The notes under the pieces were generated by a model. The model was not told where the DNA came from and made no database searches. It saw only the letters and a program-made list of their open reading frames with translations. From the NCBI GenBank assembly GCA_022575985.1, contig JAKSXM010000014.1, positions 29,078,001-29,142,000 of the forward strand: a stretch of 64,000 nucleotides of DNA, in the 5' to 3' direction. Both the position numbers and the translations under genes were made by a program. Every line of letters starts with the position of its first letter. Within the stretch, counting starts at the first letter, position 1. Positions 1-14,400 of the stretch are shown here, piece by piece. Source of the DNA: Anagrus nilaparvatae. Lineage: Eukaryota; Arthropoda; Insecta; Hymenoptera; Mymaridae.

Positions 1-199
1 AAAAAAATTTTCAATTTTTTGAAACGCAAAACAAATAAATCATCAACTGTTAATTACTCTTTTTTTGGTTCCTCATATTAGAGATAAAGAATTTGAAATT
101 ATTGGTTCAATATTTTTCAAATTTTTTTTTTAAATATGGCTCAGAATGTTAAAAATGGTCGGAAACGTGAAAATCAATTTCTAGTCATATAAACCTGAA

Positions 200-1010
200 A
201 ATTAAGGAATTTTTTTGAATCTGTGCCATCGGAAAAGACGTGTTTTCTTGACACTAGAAGAAAAATTATATGCGACCTTTGGACATACAAAAAATGCCTA
301 AGATTGCAGGCTCATATAAGAAAAGTAAAGAATGGTCCAAATCGCACGTAAACTGCGATTTGGGCCATTATTTATTTATGGACAAGGGTCGTATACGATC
401 TTTCTTCGTCAGTGGCGAGAAAACGCGTCTTTTCCGATCGCGCAGCGGCCGCTGACAAGAAAACTATATATATATTTTCTTGTTAGTGTCCAGAAAGTGC
501 GTGTTTTCTGGCCGCTGCGCTATTCGAAAAAACGCATTTTCTCGACACTAAGCAAGAAAAATTATGTTTTGTCCTTGGCCACAAAAAAAGGATTCCCCAA
601 ATCGCAGTTTACCATCCTCGGCTTCGCCTCGGACGGTAATTTACGTGCGATTTGGGCCATTCTTTACTTTTGTGGCCATGGGTAAAAATGTACTATTTTT
701 CTGGTCAGCGGCCAGATAGCACGTATTTGCCGGCCGCTGCGCGTCCGGAAAAGACGTGTTTTCTCGCCACTGATGCAGAAAAATCGTATGCGACCCTGGG
801 ACATAAAAAAAGAATGCCCCAAATCGCAGTTTACCATCCTCGGCTTCGCCTCGGAAGGTAATTTACGTGCGATTTGGGCCATTCTTTATTTATGGACAAG
901 GGCTGTATAAAATTTTTCTGCGACAGTAGCGAGAAATTTAGATTTCCTTGTCCGCGCAGCGGCCAGGAAATCGTACTTTCGTGGCTACTGTACAGAAAAT
1001 TATATATATA
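200..1010. repeat. GC-rich fold-back repeat modules
   Basis: At least three related modules of roughly 230-300 bp lie head to tail and partly inverted. Each has a hairpin whose arms read GATTTGGGCCATTCTTT-like on one side and AAATCGCAGTTTACC on the other, around the small palindrome CCTCGGCTTCGCCTCGG (near 616-632 and 838-854), and a GC-rich GCAGCGGCC / GGCCGCTGCGC core (near 441, 507, 729, 951). TTTTCTCGACACT / AGTGGCGAGAAAA segments recur. The GC content stands out against the AT-rich surroundings. Apparent open frames here are by-products of the repeat. Confidence 0.85.
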
Positions 1011-1424
1011 TATCATGAAAACTAGATTGGAAATTGTTAAATGATCTCTGAGTTAAGTTACCACCGGGATCAACTTTTGCATCAGTATTTTATTTTAACT
1101 CTATTTTGCGCTTAGAGGTCTATTTGTACGAGGGGCTATTTTTATCATTTTGGAATCTTTGTTGCTCCTTCAGAGTTCCTTTTTTACGGAGATCACATTT
1201 TACATCATGGATTCTTTTTAGCCCTAAGTTACCCACTTTGCCCCTAAAGGATATTTTACCCTTCGGGGATACAAATTTATTTTGCATTCCAAATAAATTT
1301 GGCCCAAATGCTGATTAAAATATATCATTTCCAAAGTTTTTCTATTTTACCGAAATCTGCATACAGTACGGTTTGTCAGCTATAGTAAAGCCAAATAAAT
1401 TTAATAAATTTTTCTTCCTAGAGG

Positions 1425-1600
1425 GCCGAAAACACTTTTTTCGCCTTTCGAAAAAAACGCGTTTTCACCCCACTGAGAAAGAAAAATTTCGTTTTGTCAA
1501 TAGGAACAAAAAAAAATACCCCAGATCGCAGTTTACTTAATTAACGTGCGATCTGGGCCATTCTTTTTTTTTGCTCCCTTGGTTAAAAATGTACTATTTT
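1425..1600. repeat. Diverged copy of the fold-back module
   Basis: Contains GCGTTTTCACCCCACTGAG, a GATCGCAGTTTAC ... GTGCGATCTGGGCCATTCTTT hairpin with a short AT loop replacing the GC palindrome of the copies at 0.2-1.0 kb, and GTTAAAAATGTACTATTTTT, also present near 680-700. Same family, separated from the main cluster by about 400 bp. Confidence 0.75.
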
Positions 1601-2473
1601 TTTCTCTGTGTAAAACCCTATGGATAAAACTAGCGGGAAATTTAAAACTAAGATTCTCGTTGTTTTGATGCTTCTTAAAACTAGAGTAATTTAATTAAAT
1701 CATTTAAAACATTTTTTTATAAATTAATTAATAAAAAGTTCAATAAAAAATATTAAATCATAAAAAAAGTTTTTAAAAAAATTTCGAAAATTTGGAATAA
1801 ATCGAATAAAATTGAAGGGTTAAAAAATACAAGCTTTTTAAATTTTATTACTTAAATTAATTTTTTAAATCAATTAATATTTGAGATAAATTGACCATGA
1901 TTAAATATAAATATTATTACAATTTATTATGTTATTAATTATCCTTAAAAAAATGAATAATAAAAATGTTTCATAATTATATACTAATTAATTTATAAGT
2001 TTGAAAACAGCTATACTTTTGATAAAAAAACACGCAATAATTTATCATTAAGAAATTGATCTATAATTGAATAAAAATATTTATAGTGTCTATAATTTGA
2101 ATCCTTTAGTATGCGCATGATTTTTTCAGGCATCAGAGAGCTCTCTCCAAAAGGGACAAAATTGTATATTGAGAGAATTTTGTATGTATGCTGCGCGCGC
2201 TTGCGTCTTTTAGTTCCTCTTTCACTGGAAAAAAAACATATACATTTACACAATATTATAATAAACAAAGAGACTACCATAGTTTCTCTCTTAGAGTAAA
2301 GAGAAACCGCTTCAGTCAGTTTTAAAGTGTTATTGTTGGACATTGGACGTATTAGTATATAAAAACAAAAATAATAATAATAATAAAAAGAATAATCTTT
2401 AAAAGAAAAAAGAAACAAGTTTGGGTCTTCTGCTGAGTGTGCAGCAGCAGCAGCCGAAAAATATATAATAAGT
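1601..2473. other. Upstream region of reticulon long isoform
   Basis: AT-rich sequence up to about 2.1 kb, then a slightly richer segment (2100-2300) containing GCGCGCGCTTGCG near 2193 and an antisense-looking open frame without family features. Likely holds the promoter and 5' UTR of the long reticulon transcript; a short (AAT)n run is at 2370-2390. Confidence 0.4.
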
Positions 2474-5400
2474 ATGTCGGATTTCCTCGATAATCGTACA
2501 AGGCTAAACGAAGATGAAGAACCAAATTTTTTAAAACGCGATCCAATGGACGAGCCACATTTACTGAGTCGTGAAATTCCTCGAGAACCTCTTGACCTTC
2601 TTGATTCAACAGAAGATTTCGAGCATTTAGAACATGAACTCGAACAACAACAGCAGCGTAATCAATTTCAGCAACCTGCACAACCTTTATTAGATTTTTC
2701 AGATGTAACACAAAATCTTTTAGATACAAGCGTACCAAGCGCATTACTAACTGATTTACCGGAAGAAGTTAAACCGGTACCTAAAACACCACCACCGTCC
2801 GCTGAGTCGATCCAAACACTCAGTAACAATGGTTTTGAAAACGATGTTTACTACGACGAAGATGATCGTCCTGAGTTTGACAATGACGAGATTCTCAGAT
2901 TTACTAAGGATCCGAAAACAGCAAGCATGGCATTCGTCGAATCAGAAAAAAATAACGCCGGTACAGGATTCTTTGATACAAGATCAGAAGAATCGTCACC
3001 AATTAGTGTCGTATCATCGAGTCTTCCTCAACCTGAAAAATCGCCGGAAGTTGATTTTCTTAAAGACGAAATTTTAGTACAAGAAGCAACAGCAATAAAA
3101 GAACCATCATGGAATGTTATCGATGAACCACCAACCAAACCATTACCACCAAAAGAACCATCATGGAATGTTATCGATGAGCCACCAACCAAACCATTAC
3201 CACCAAAAGAACCATCATGGAATATCATCGATGAACCACCAACAAAACCATTACCTCCTGTACCACCACATCAAAATCTTTATAACGATGACTTACAAAA
3301 ACAACATCAAAGTGGTACTGATACTGGTGATTCTGAATTTGAATCAGAACCAGAACCATCACCAGCAAGACAACCAATTACAATACCTAAAAAAGTAATA
3401 GCTGATGTTACTGAAAGAAAACAAACAGTACCAAAAAAAAATTCTGAATTATTAACATCTGACTTATTAAAAAATATTTCTTTAGGTAAGTTTTCTTTTT
3501 AAATATTATACATTCTTTTCTTTTCCTTAAAATAAACCCACTCTAATTTTTACTGTCTATTATACACATAGCTGCACCTACACATATACAAAACAAGCAA
3601 GTCTTTAACCTCATAAGTCCTTCGAGCTTGACCAATAATAAGTTAAAATAAAGTTCCGTTTTTTAATTATCAATAAAAAAAAGTCTATCATACATTGAAC
3701 TTTTTTGCTCATAATTATATTTATAAAATATCTCCATATATCTTTAAAACAACACGTCAGAGTGAAATATTATATTATGATTCATCAAAATTCTCTAGTT
3801 TTTTAATGACACATAGTTTTTTTTTTTTGTTTTTTAAATATCTATAAAACTCTTAAAGTAATTTACTACAAATAAGATTAATAATAATTACAATACTGCA
3901 GCTTCAGCATCTTATTTTATGAACACAAAAAATTATTTAAATGGATTTAGAACAAAAGATTTTTTTAAAAAGAATTTTAATTACTATTTAATTATTGTAA
4001 AAATATTACAATGCATACAAAAAAAATTATTGTTTCTTTTATACTTTTATTCTTTATGGGAGATTTACTAATACAGATTATTGTTATTATTATTATTATT
4101 ATAAAAAATGTATACTTTTACTTGAATATGTGTATTTTATTGAGTCTGTGTGTGTATGGATTTTATTTATTTTATTATAAATAATTGACCTAAATAATCA
4201 GATTTATTAAGTAATATTTATAAAGATTTTAAAGTTTTATAAAAAAATTTTGTATTTATAAGGGAAATTTAGGGGAAGATGAGTATTTTAATAAGGGTAG
4301 ATTTCTTAAATGTATTTTACAAAATTTAAATACAGGCCTTAAGGTTTTGTTAAATAGAATTTAAAAAAATAACTAATTAATTATTTTCAAAAATGATATT
4401 TTTTTGAATTAAATTTCTTAGTAAATTAAAAAAAAATTATTTTATATTAAACTTTAAAAAAAATTTAGAGTACCCAAAATACCCCAAATACCCCTAGCCC
4501 AAATATCCACATAAATATATTAATAATAAAAAAACTATAATAATAAATAAATAGCCAAGATTCTTTACGTTCTAACGTGTATAATAAAATATCTATTTTT
4601 ACACTAACATGATTAATAAACTATGTTTTTTTTATTTTTTTTCACAGAAGAATATTATATATTTTTTTAAAAAAATATAAATAATTAATAGCATATAATA
4701 TATCCGTAACCTTGATTATTATAATTAGTACTGATTTGTTTTATTAATAAAAAGCCACAAATTATAGATGTAATTCATAATAATTAATGCAATATATTTG
4801 TTATAATTTAATTAATTTTCTAAGATATTTTTTATGCAGGATATTTTTGTTGTTGGTTTTTTTATTTTATCGATTTTTTAAAGGGCGACACCTCACCTTT
4901 CAAAATGCAAGTTTATTTAAAGGGATTCTTGTTTTTGTACACTACATAGAGCTCTTTAAATAATATATTTAAATATATTTAAATTATTAAAATACTTGCA
5001 ACTTCGTTAGTCTGCTTGGTCACGTGCTACTTTTAGTGGTTTTTTTGGTTATTTCAAAGCAAAAAAAGTTTCTAAACAGTTCTGGACTTAGGCCGGTATC
5101 GGCCGGTATCGAAAATTTTTAGCCGGTACAGCCCGAAACTATTATCATTTTATTCCTGACCAGGCTGGTCACGAAAATTTTCGGCCGATGCTTGGCCTGG
5201 GCACTGTCTGGAACATTTAAAAATCTATTTTGCGTAGCTGTTATATTTACCTGAAATATTTTAGGACTTTTTTTTAGGCGGCTCTTAAATTTTGATCCAA
5301 ACAGTCGAAACCTTACACTCTTTGGCTTTGCGACTTGCTTATAAAGCCACATTTTAATATGTCGCATTTGTTTAAACATTAAACATTTTTTTTTCATTTT

Positions 5401-8400
5401 TTTTTTCAAAAATACACGTAAAACGCCAACGCTTTCATTATCACATTATTATAAATTTTAAGGCTATATTTAATTAATTAATAAAAAACTTGGTTTTCTA
5501 CAAAAATTTAAAGGCTAAATAAATAACCCTTTCTCAAATCATATTTAATTAATATTTAGGGTCCATTCACATATTTTTGTAAGCAGTATTTTTTAGTACT
5601 TTGAACCTTTTCTCCCTTCTTGTCATTCAATGTCATCCAATTATAGTGCCTCACCCTTTGATACATATTACGATAATATGAATGTATATTAAACATTCCA
5701 CTAAAATTTAGCATATGAAAATTCGGCGTTGTTTTTACGAATTATTTTTTTACGAATTTAATGGGTTCTAAAATTTCGCTTCCCTTCTGTAAAATTTCTT
5801 AATTTTTTATACCTAACATGACGGACAGTTTCGCAAATGGCCACTAACTATCCCACTCATGAAAAGAATATTTCGAAAAATATATATATACAGTGGAACT
5901 TTGATAATTCGAAGTTCATGCGGCAAGGTGAAAACTTCGAATTATCGAAGACTTCGAATTATCAAAAATTTTTGTCTAATGGCTAAAAATGATAAAAATA
6001 CAAAAAAAAATTCTGAGTAAAATTTTTGCGTAATTTTTGAGTAATTTCTAAATAACCTTCCTTTTTTCTTCAAAAGTTAGCGTTTTATACTGTACTCGAG
6101 TCATGGTCAAATTAGATAAAACATGAAAATAACTGAAAAACTAGTTCTTTCTTCTTCGACAATTAAAAAGAAAATGAATTTAATTTTATTTTTTGTTTTT
6201 ATATAGTCATCAAAATGCTTTAAATAAATAAATTTAAAAATTTTAATTTTACCAAATTCTTTTAAGAAGATTAAGTTAAATTTAGACTGATAAGGGAGCT
6301 CCCATAAATATTAAAATAATAGATAAATAAATATATTTAGTAAAATTTTAAAAGATTAAATAGAAAAATTGTAAACGTGATTATCGGACAATACTTTTCT
6401 TTTAAAAATTAGTATTATAAGGCCCACCTACAAGAAAAAAAAATAATCTACTTAGTGTGCATTTATTTCTTAGTATATAATCCCTCGCCATTAAAATCCT
6501 TTCTTTCTATACTCCAATACTATTTAAAAATAAAAATTTTAGATTATAAAAAAATTTTTTTCTCACAGAATTGCTTTAAAAACTTCGAATTATCAAAGAA
6601 CTTGTTCGAATTATAAACGAAATTTTACATGCGTAAGCATACAAAATTCATGCGGCAAACGCAAAACTTCGAATTATCGACAATTTCGAATTATCAAAGT
6701 TCGAATTATCAAAGTTCCACTGTACACTGTTAAGCTAACGTATTTGAAATTTCAAGCAAAATTCAAAATTTTAAAGATTTACGGAAATTTACCATAATTA
6801 ATTTTCGTCAGAAATTACAAATTTGGCAGCATTTTAAAAATTGATCATTTTTAGCCAAAAATGACCGTTTGGTTAATTGGCTATAGTAATGAGAGAATTA
6901 GTGATAATAAATTGCGGTTTACGGCGTATAAAAGGTGATACTTAAACCAAAAAAATGAATACAACCAGAAGAGTTTTGGTTAACTTGCAAGGTTTTGGCG
7001 TTTCATTGAAAATTACCAAAAAACTCTATTTTATAACATTGGGCCCTGCGTTTCTAGGCCCAGAAGGCCCATCGGAAGGAACGGAGGGTAGTCGGCATGT
7101 TTTTTCAGCATAACAAACTCATCCATAACCATTTGGTGTAATTCGGTGTTCCAAATGTATTGAACTCCCCTTGTAAGTATATAAGGACCAAGGATACACA
7201 GTAAGAATAATTATTATTGGCAAGCGCTCGTTATTTTACTGGATATATGTGATTAGATTAGATTAGGTTATGGACCTGTCATATTTTGCAATTGACCGTA
7301 TTTTTCTAAGATCCTGATAAAAATCTATAATTAAACGTTTGGTTAAAATTATAATGCAAATTTAAATTATGCTTGAAATTTCAAAAACAGCAGCTTAAAC
7401 GTGTTTAAGGTGGCTCACGGAGTTTATGAAAAACGAATAATATGAAGTAAAATTTACTGGAGATGAAGATAATTAAAAAATAAACCCATTGATCCCAAAA
7501 TATGGGAGTTGATATTGTTTTACTTCGTACTAATTCATTAACGAATCTTTTTAGATAAAATTGTACACACGTGTTATTTAACAAAAATAGAAACTTTTCC
7601 AAGAAAAAAATACAATAGTTGCCGATCAAATTATAAACGCATAATTTTAGTCGCGGGCCCCATTCAATAAAATATTTTGTATTTTAAAAATTTTGTTTAC
7701 ACCGCACTCATCGTATAAAAAAAAGAAATTATTATTAATAATAACTTCTAAATATTTGCATATCCATAAAATAATTAATAAAATATAATCAATTAGATAA
7801 GCCCGCCTCTGATGTCACCCTAAAATTTACGGACCTAATACCGTGCGCCACCTTAAACAATGATATTTATAATAAAAGTGAATAAAAATAAACTATAAGG
7901 CAGAAAAATTTTATTTTTAAATTTTTAAATAAAATTCTGATTAATTAATCTACTGATTTGACGTAAAAAAAAAGATTTGTGTTATAAATATTTGTTTAAA
8001 ATTTTAAATTCTTTTAGGCTTTATAGATTATTATTTTATATTACGTGATTACTTATATTGTTAAATAATCGGGAAAAATAATATTCAAAAATCTTTGGAC
8101 CTGATAAATTAAAAAATTTCTAATGTATAACCAGCAAAATTTATCTTTACTTTATAAGTACTTTATAAGATATAGATAAAAAAGTATTATCCACATAATT
8201 TACTTTAAGTTCTTTATAAAGTAAGGGGGAAGTTACTTACATAAATATGGCACTGAATGAACAGAAGGAAGGGTGGGTCGAGGGTGCTAGTAAAGGGCTG
8301 AATTTTTATCATATTATTCCAGTTCAAAGTGCGAAGGAAAATAGGGATGGGCTAGCATTGCCCATTTCATGGAGACATGGTCTATTATATATTTTTTGTG

Positions 8401-11400
8401 TCTTTGGGTTTTTTAGTATTCGTAAACCATTCTTGGGTCCTGAAGGCAGACAATTAGTACACGATGAATACAGTACCTTAAAACCTTGTTTTTGCTTGTA
8501 ATAAGTTTATAAATATGGTGAAGATTAGGCAAAAACACCTTATTTTAACATGGAACATATTCATTGGATAGGGTATTTGAAAAAGTTTGGCTCGGTAGGG
8601 GGGGGGGTGAAAAGTGACGTTTTTAGGGGGAGGGGGGTGAAAAAATAACGCTTTTAGGTGGGTGAAAAATTGACGTTTTTAGGGGAGGGGGTGAAATATT
8701 GACGTTTTGGGGGGGGGGTGAAATGGACTTAGAATATTTTCGATTTAGGGACTTAGAATAATTTGAAGTGGGAGTCAGGCCCTGATAACAACAACTTAGA
8801 ATACTTTAAGTTTTTGGACTTAGAATAGTATATATTTCAGGATTTATTGTAATTTCGGCTTTTGGGGATTTAGGGACTTAGAATAATTTGAAGTGGGAGT
8901 CAGGCCCTGATAACAACAACTTAGAATACTTTAAGTTTTTGGACTTAGAATAGTATATATTTCAGGATTTATTGTAATTTCGGCTTTTGGATTTATTACT
9001 ATTATGAGTAAACATGTTCCATGCTCGTTGGATGTGTATAGTTACACAAACCGGTTATAAATTTTTAAACAATTAAATCAAAACAATAGAGAAATCAAAA
9101 GGACTCCAAAAGGAGGCATCAAAAGAATCCAGAAATCAAAATTTTCTGAATAACCAATTTGAACTTTATTTTAACAGAAAAATACCACCCTGAATTATTT
9201 ACTTTTATCTCAATGCCTAAAAAATATTAATTTTAGCTTTATAAAATTAATTTATTTGTTAATTGATAACAATAAAATTTCCAGAAAAAACAAAATTTAA
9301 TTAAAAAAAAAATAATAATTAAATACTTTCATTTTGCCTGAAATTTCTTTACCTCATACACATTATTCTTAACATTTTAAATAAAGACATTGAACTGTAA
9401 ATAAATTACACAAACATTTTGTATCCAGTAAGGTTTCTTTAAAAAAAATATATATATCTTCTCTTGCAAAAATAAAAGTATTAATAAAATTGATACGTCA
9501 ATTTCACTATTTAATAAAAACATTTTTTTTTTAAATTCATGATCCGTAAGGAAATAATTAATTCTATTTAATATTGCATGTGATATGCCATTATTATTAT
9601 TATTAATCTATAAGGATATCCGGTAACGCCTAACTTTTTTTTGCAAATTTTAATTTATTATTAATGTTTCTATAATTTTTTATTAATTAATGACAAAAGA
9701 AAATAATGTTACATAATTTTACTTTTTTTTATGCAATTTTTTTAAAATGGGTTTATTGATTTTAAAATTTTTTCATTATTGATATAATTTATATCATACA
9801 TTTATTTAATTAATTAATTAAATTAAAAATAAAAACACTTAGTTTAATTAAACATTTTCTTAGAAAATTATTTACAAATGTATTAAAAAAAATTAATTTA
9901 TTATTTCAAAATAATTTTAGCTATTGATTAAAATATTTTTTGCTTGAAAAAAATCTACTTTATCGGCTATTAGTACATTTAAATTTTAATAGATTTTTTT
10001 GCAAAAATTTATTTGTACATAATTGGAATAATAATTGCGAAGATGTCAGCACTTGTTAAATTCAAAATTTATTTTAAAAATTAAAATGTGAATTTTTTCC
10101 CCAAAACTGACTAAAACTGGTTTGATATTTTTATATTTTAGTATTTTAATAATCTTATAGAAATTTAAATAAATTCAGAGATTGTTACTACACTGAGAAA
10201 AAATGTAGAGGAAAATGTACATTTGCAACTGGAAGATTTTACTATTAATTTTAGTAAAGTTATCCGAAGAATTGAAAATAGTACATTTTACTATAATTAA
10301 GGGTAATTTTTCTTGAGTAAGATTTTCTACAAAATATTATTATACTCTCACTCTCTCACACGTGTATCTTTTATTTTTTTTTTTTTTTTTTTAATTTTTT
10401 TTTATTTTTTTTTATTTTTTTTTATTTTTTTTTTTTAATTTATTTTTTTAATTTATTTTTTTTTTTAATTTTTTTTTATAATTTATATTTTATAATTTAT
10501 ACAATTTTCATTCCTTATATAGTATCTGAAATCAAATTTTGTCACTTGCGAGAAAAAATATGTAAAATAAATTCTACTAAAATTAAGGGTAATTTTTTTT
10601 TCCTTTACGGGTAGTTTATAAAATACATGTTGGTAAAAAATAACATAAAACGCCATTTTGACAACTTCAAATTATTTTACTAATCAAAAGGGTAATTTTT
10701 ACCAATACAATTTTGTGAGTGTAAAAACACGAGTTTTAAAATTTTTTGATATCGCTGAATTTTATGAAATTTTTGTTTTTCTACATTAATATAACCGGTT
10801 AATAAATTTTTGATAAATTAACGGTATGTTTTAAGTAGGTCTACAGATTTCGTTTTCTACAAGAATTCTATATTATACAAAAAGATAAATTTTGCGAATA
10901 TTATTCGAAAAATGTGTTTTTGGGTTTTGTCGAGGTTTTGTTAAACTTTGAGTATTCTAATTGTTAAAATGCGCTATATTTCATTTATGATTTTAGCAAG
11001 TAATGGGATCAATATGGATTCTCTCCTATTTCTATATGATACCAAGTTTAGTACAAAATTTTCTCAGTCAAAAATAAAACGCTTTTTCGGTGGTTCTGAC
11101 ACCAACTCAGTCGCGAAAAATGCTTTTTGAGTTCATATTAATTTTATGAATAAAATGGGTAATTTATAAATGTTTTTCAACCTGCTTTGAAAAAGTCCAG
11201 GGTCTTTTCTGCAAAATTAATGGCCACCAATTTTTGGTAATTAATAAAATTACTTCAAAATTGTTAAAAAATAATGAAATTTTTTTTTTCATTGGCTGCT
11301 GTTTTAGGTTTAGAATTTAAACTTTAACAGGAGTTTGGGAATATTTAATTTTTTGATTTTTAAAACTACAAAGAATTCCTGAAAAAAAAATCAAAAATTT

Positions 11401-14400
11401 CAAATCCACAGAATTTTTTGGTTTTAACAATTTCGAGTTTTTTTTATCAATTTTCAACATTTTTTTTAAAGCTTTGCAAAATTTTGAGAAAAAGATAAAT
11501 ATTCCAAAAATTTATTTGAAAATGAAAGTAGTACTGGTGAAAGTGAACCTGTCTATATATTTTAAAAGGAACCATTTTTAAACTAGTTTGAGGCCCCGAA
11601 AACGAATACTGCGTATTAAAATTATTACATTTTCCAATTATGGTTATGCTGTCCTTTTATCCTTCACTGCCCTGACCAAATCCAGAGAACTTGTCAAACC
11701 CCTTGGAGTGCAAGGTGATTGCCTTGGATTAAAAGTCGGTCAAGTATATACTTTGAAGTTTGAAGTAACAGCTTTCGCTCTCGTTAAATATTCAATTAAA
11801 TCAAAAGTGTCCAGCAGAAAATGATTTGTACTTTTTATTCCTTGATTTATTCAATTTTAATTTACTCAAATATTTTTATGCTTTAATTCTTCTTATGAAT
11901 TAATTTTCAAACCTATGAAAATTTTGCACCAATTTGCGGCTCCAAATTCTCGTATTTCACGGATGCCATAGGAGCCTAGTTAGAAAATAAAAGACCAAAA
12001 ACTTTTCAAAGTTAATATCTGCATCGATTACTATTCAACCTAAAGACCTTGAAAAGAAAAAAAAGTGTAAGTTTCAATTTTAAGAGCTGTTCGTGTTGCG
12101 AATCGTGCTTCTTTTCATAAAAGAAGCTAAAAAATCACTTGACTCGAAAAAGCTTATGTGTTACACAACAATATTTTCCATTGAATTCTATTTTATAACT
12201 TCTTGATTTTTGATTAATATAATTAAGTACTTTGTGGCTTTTTAATTTTTGATGACTCATGATTTAGATATAGATTAAATATTTCACTTTTTGTTTTCGA
12301 TATTTCAAAACTTTAAGTATAATACTGTATTTTATGATACTTTAAAAGTAGATAAATTTCTGCTATAAAGTCTTTAAATTTTTGACCACTTGTGTCCAAG
12401 ATTGTATCACTCCTTCATAAAAATCGTATACTGCCGATTTTTTTGAGTATTATCCTTACTTACAACCAGAATAACCATAGTAAAATAAACTCGTCTCTTG
12501 TAATAAATATATGCAATAATATCAGTATTACTCCAGTCAAAATACGGGGGGGGGGGGGGTTGTATTTTTACTGGCGAACATGAGATTTGCTTTCCTATAC
12601 GTTTTTTGGGTCGCTGAATCCGAAAATCGGGGTCATTTCGTAAAGAAATGGGGGCTTCACCCTTAAATTTGCAAAAAACTACCCCAAAATGGGGTGTTTT
12701 TTACATAGTTGCAATTTGAGCGCTCAGATTGGCACCATACGGGTTTTTTGTGTCGCTGATCAAGAATTTTGACTCATTTTTCATAAATAATTAAAATTAC
12801 ACCCCTAAATTGGCTAAAATTACCCCCGAAAAGGGGGTGTTTTTGCTACTTTCGCACTTTGAGCAACCAGGATATATCCATATAGGTTTTTTGGGTCGCT
12901 GATTAAGAATTTCGACTTATTTTTCATAAATAATTAAAATTTCACCCCTAAATTGGCTAAAACTACCCCCTAAAAGGGGTGCTTTTGCTATTCGGGCACT
13001 TTGAGCATCCAGGATATGTCCATATAGGTTTTTCGGGTCGCTAATCAAGGATTTCGACTCATTTTTCATAAATAATTAAAATTTCACCCCTAAATTGGCT
13101 AAAATTACCCCCTAAATGGGGTGTTTTTGCTATTGGGCACTTTGAGCAACCAGGATATGTCCATATAGGTTTTTCGGGTCGCTAATCAAGAATTTCGACT
13201 TATTTTTCATAAATATTCAATATTTCACCCTTAAAATAGCTACAACTACTCCTAAAAGGGGTGTTTTTGCTATTTGGGCACTTTGTGCATCAAGGATATG
13301 TCCATACAGGTTTTTTGGGTCGCTAATCAAGAATTTTGACTTACTTTTCATAAATGTTCAATATTTCACCCTTAAAATAGCTAAAACTATCCCTTAGAAG
13401 GGTGTTTTTGCTATTTTCGCACTTTGTGCATCCAGGATATATATATATAGGTTTTTTGGGTCTTTAATCAAGAATTTCGACTCCTTTTTCATAAATATAA
13501 AATATTTCACCCATAAAACAGCTAAAACTACTCCTAAAAAGTGTTTTTTTGGAACTTTTACACTTTGAGCATCCTGAATATGTCCATTCAGGTCCCTGGG
13601 CCGCTGATCAATAAAAATTTGTTATTTTTGTATAAAAAATTAATACTTACCTGAAAAATAAATTATTATAGTGAAGGTAAAAATGAAAAAATTACACTTA
13701 AATTTTTTTTTTTTTTTAATGCATGCTCCATAAAATCATTTATTAATGTAAAATGTTGTACAAGAGTGTTGATAAGAGAAACGAGAAGTTTCAAACAGAA
13801 AAGTATAATAAATAACATATGAGTAAAAACATATAGTTAAAAACATATAAAACAAGTAATTAATCGTGTTCCATGTCCATTATCGATGAATATTTATGAA
13901 AAAAAAAATAAAAATTCTTGATTAGCGACCCGAATTCAGGGGTAGTTTTAGTTATTTTAAGGGTGAAATATTGAATATATATGAAAAATAAGTCGAAATT
14001 CTTGATTAGCGACCCGAAAAACCTATATGGACATATCCTGGATGCTCAAAGTGCCCGAATAGCAAAAACACCCCTTTTAGGGGGTAGTTTTAGCCAATTT
14101 AGGGGTGAAATTTTAATTATTTATGAAAAATAAGTCGAAATTCTTAATCAGCGACCCAAAAAACCTATATGGACATATCATGGTTGCTCAAAGTGCGAAA
14201 GTAGCAAAAACACCCCCTTTTCGGGGGTACTTTTAGCCAATTTAGGGGTGAAATTTTAATTATTTATGAAAAATGAGTCAAAATTCTTGATCAGCGACAC
14301 AAAAAACCCGTATGGTGCCAATCTGAGCGCTCAAATTGCAACTATGTAAAAAACACCCCATTTTGGGGTAGTTTTTTGCAAATTTAAGGGTGAAGCCCCC

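Noticed and set aside
664..1016. Overlapping open frames on both strands in the first kilobase
   Set aside because: Created by the GC-rich fold-back repeats; the same peptide pieces recur in each module and no coding gene is implied.
3028..3228. Minus-strand glycine-rich frame with an 18-residue repeat
   Set aside because: Reverse reading of the reticulon proline-rich tandem repeat.
5119..5409. 96-codon minus-strand basic open frame
   Set aside because: No family features; lysine-rich start comes from a poly-T run and there is no splice or promoter context.
8247..8501. 84-codon open frame with fairly balanced composition
   Set aside because: No recognisable domain, no matching splice sites or upstream signals, and it lies inside the reticulon intron between repeat elements.
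12600..13610. Regularly spaced repeats that superficially resemble a CRISPR array
   Set aside because: The whole ~141-bp unit is repeated, spacers are not unique, and the host is a eukaryote; it is a tandem satellite inside a transposon.
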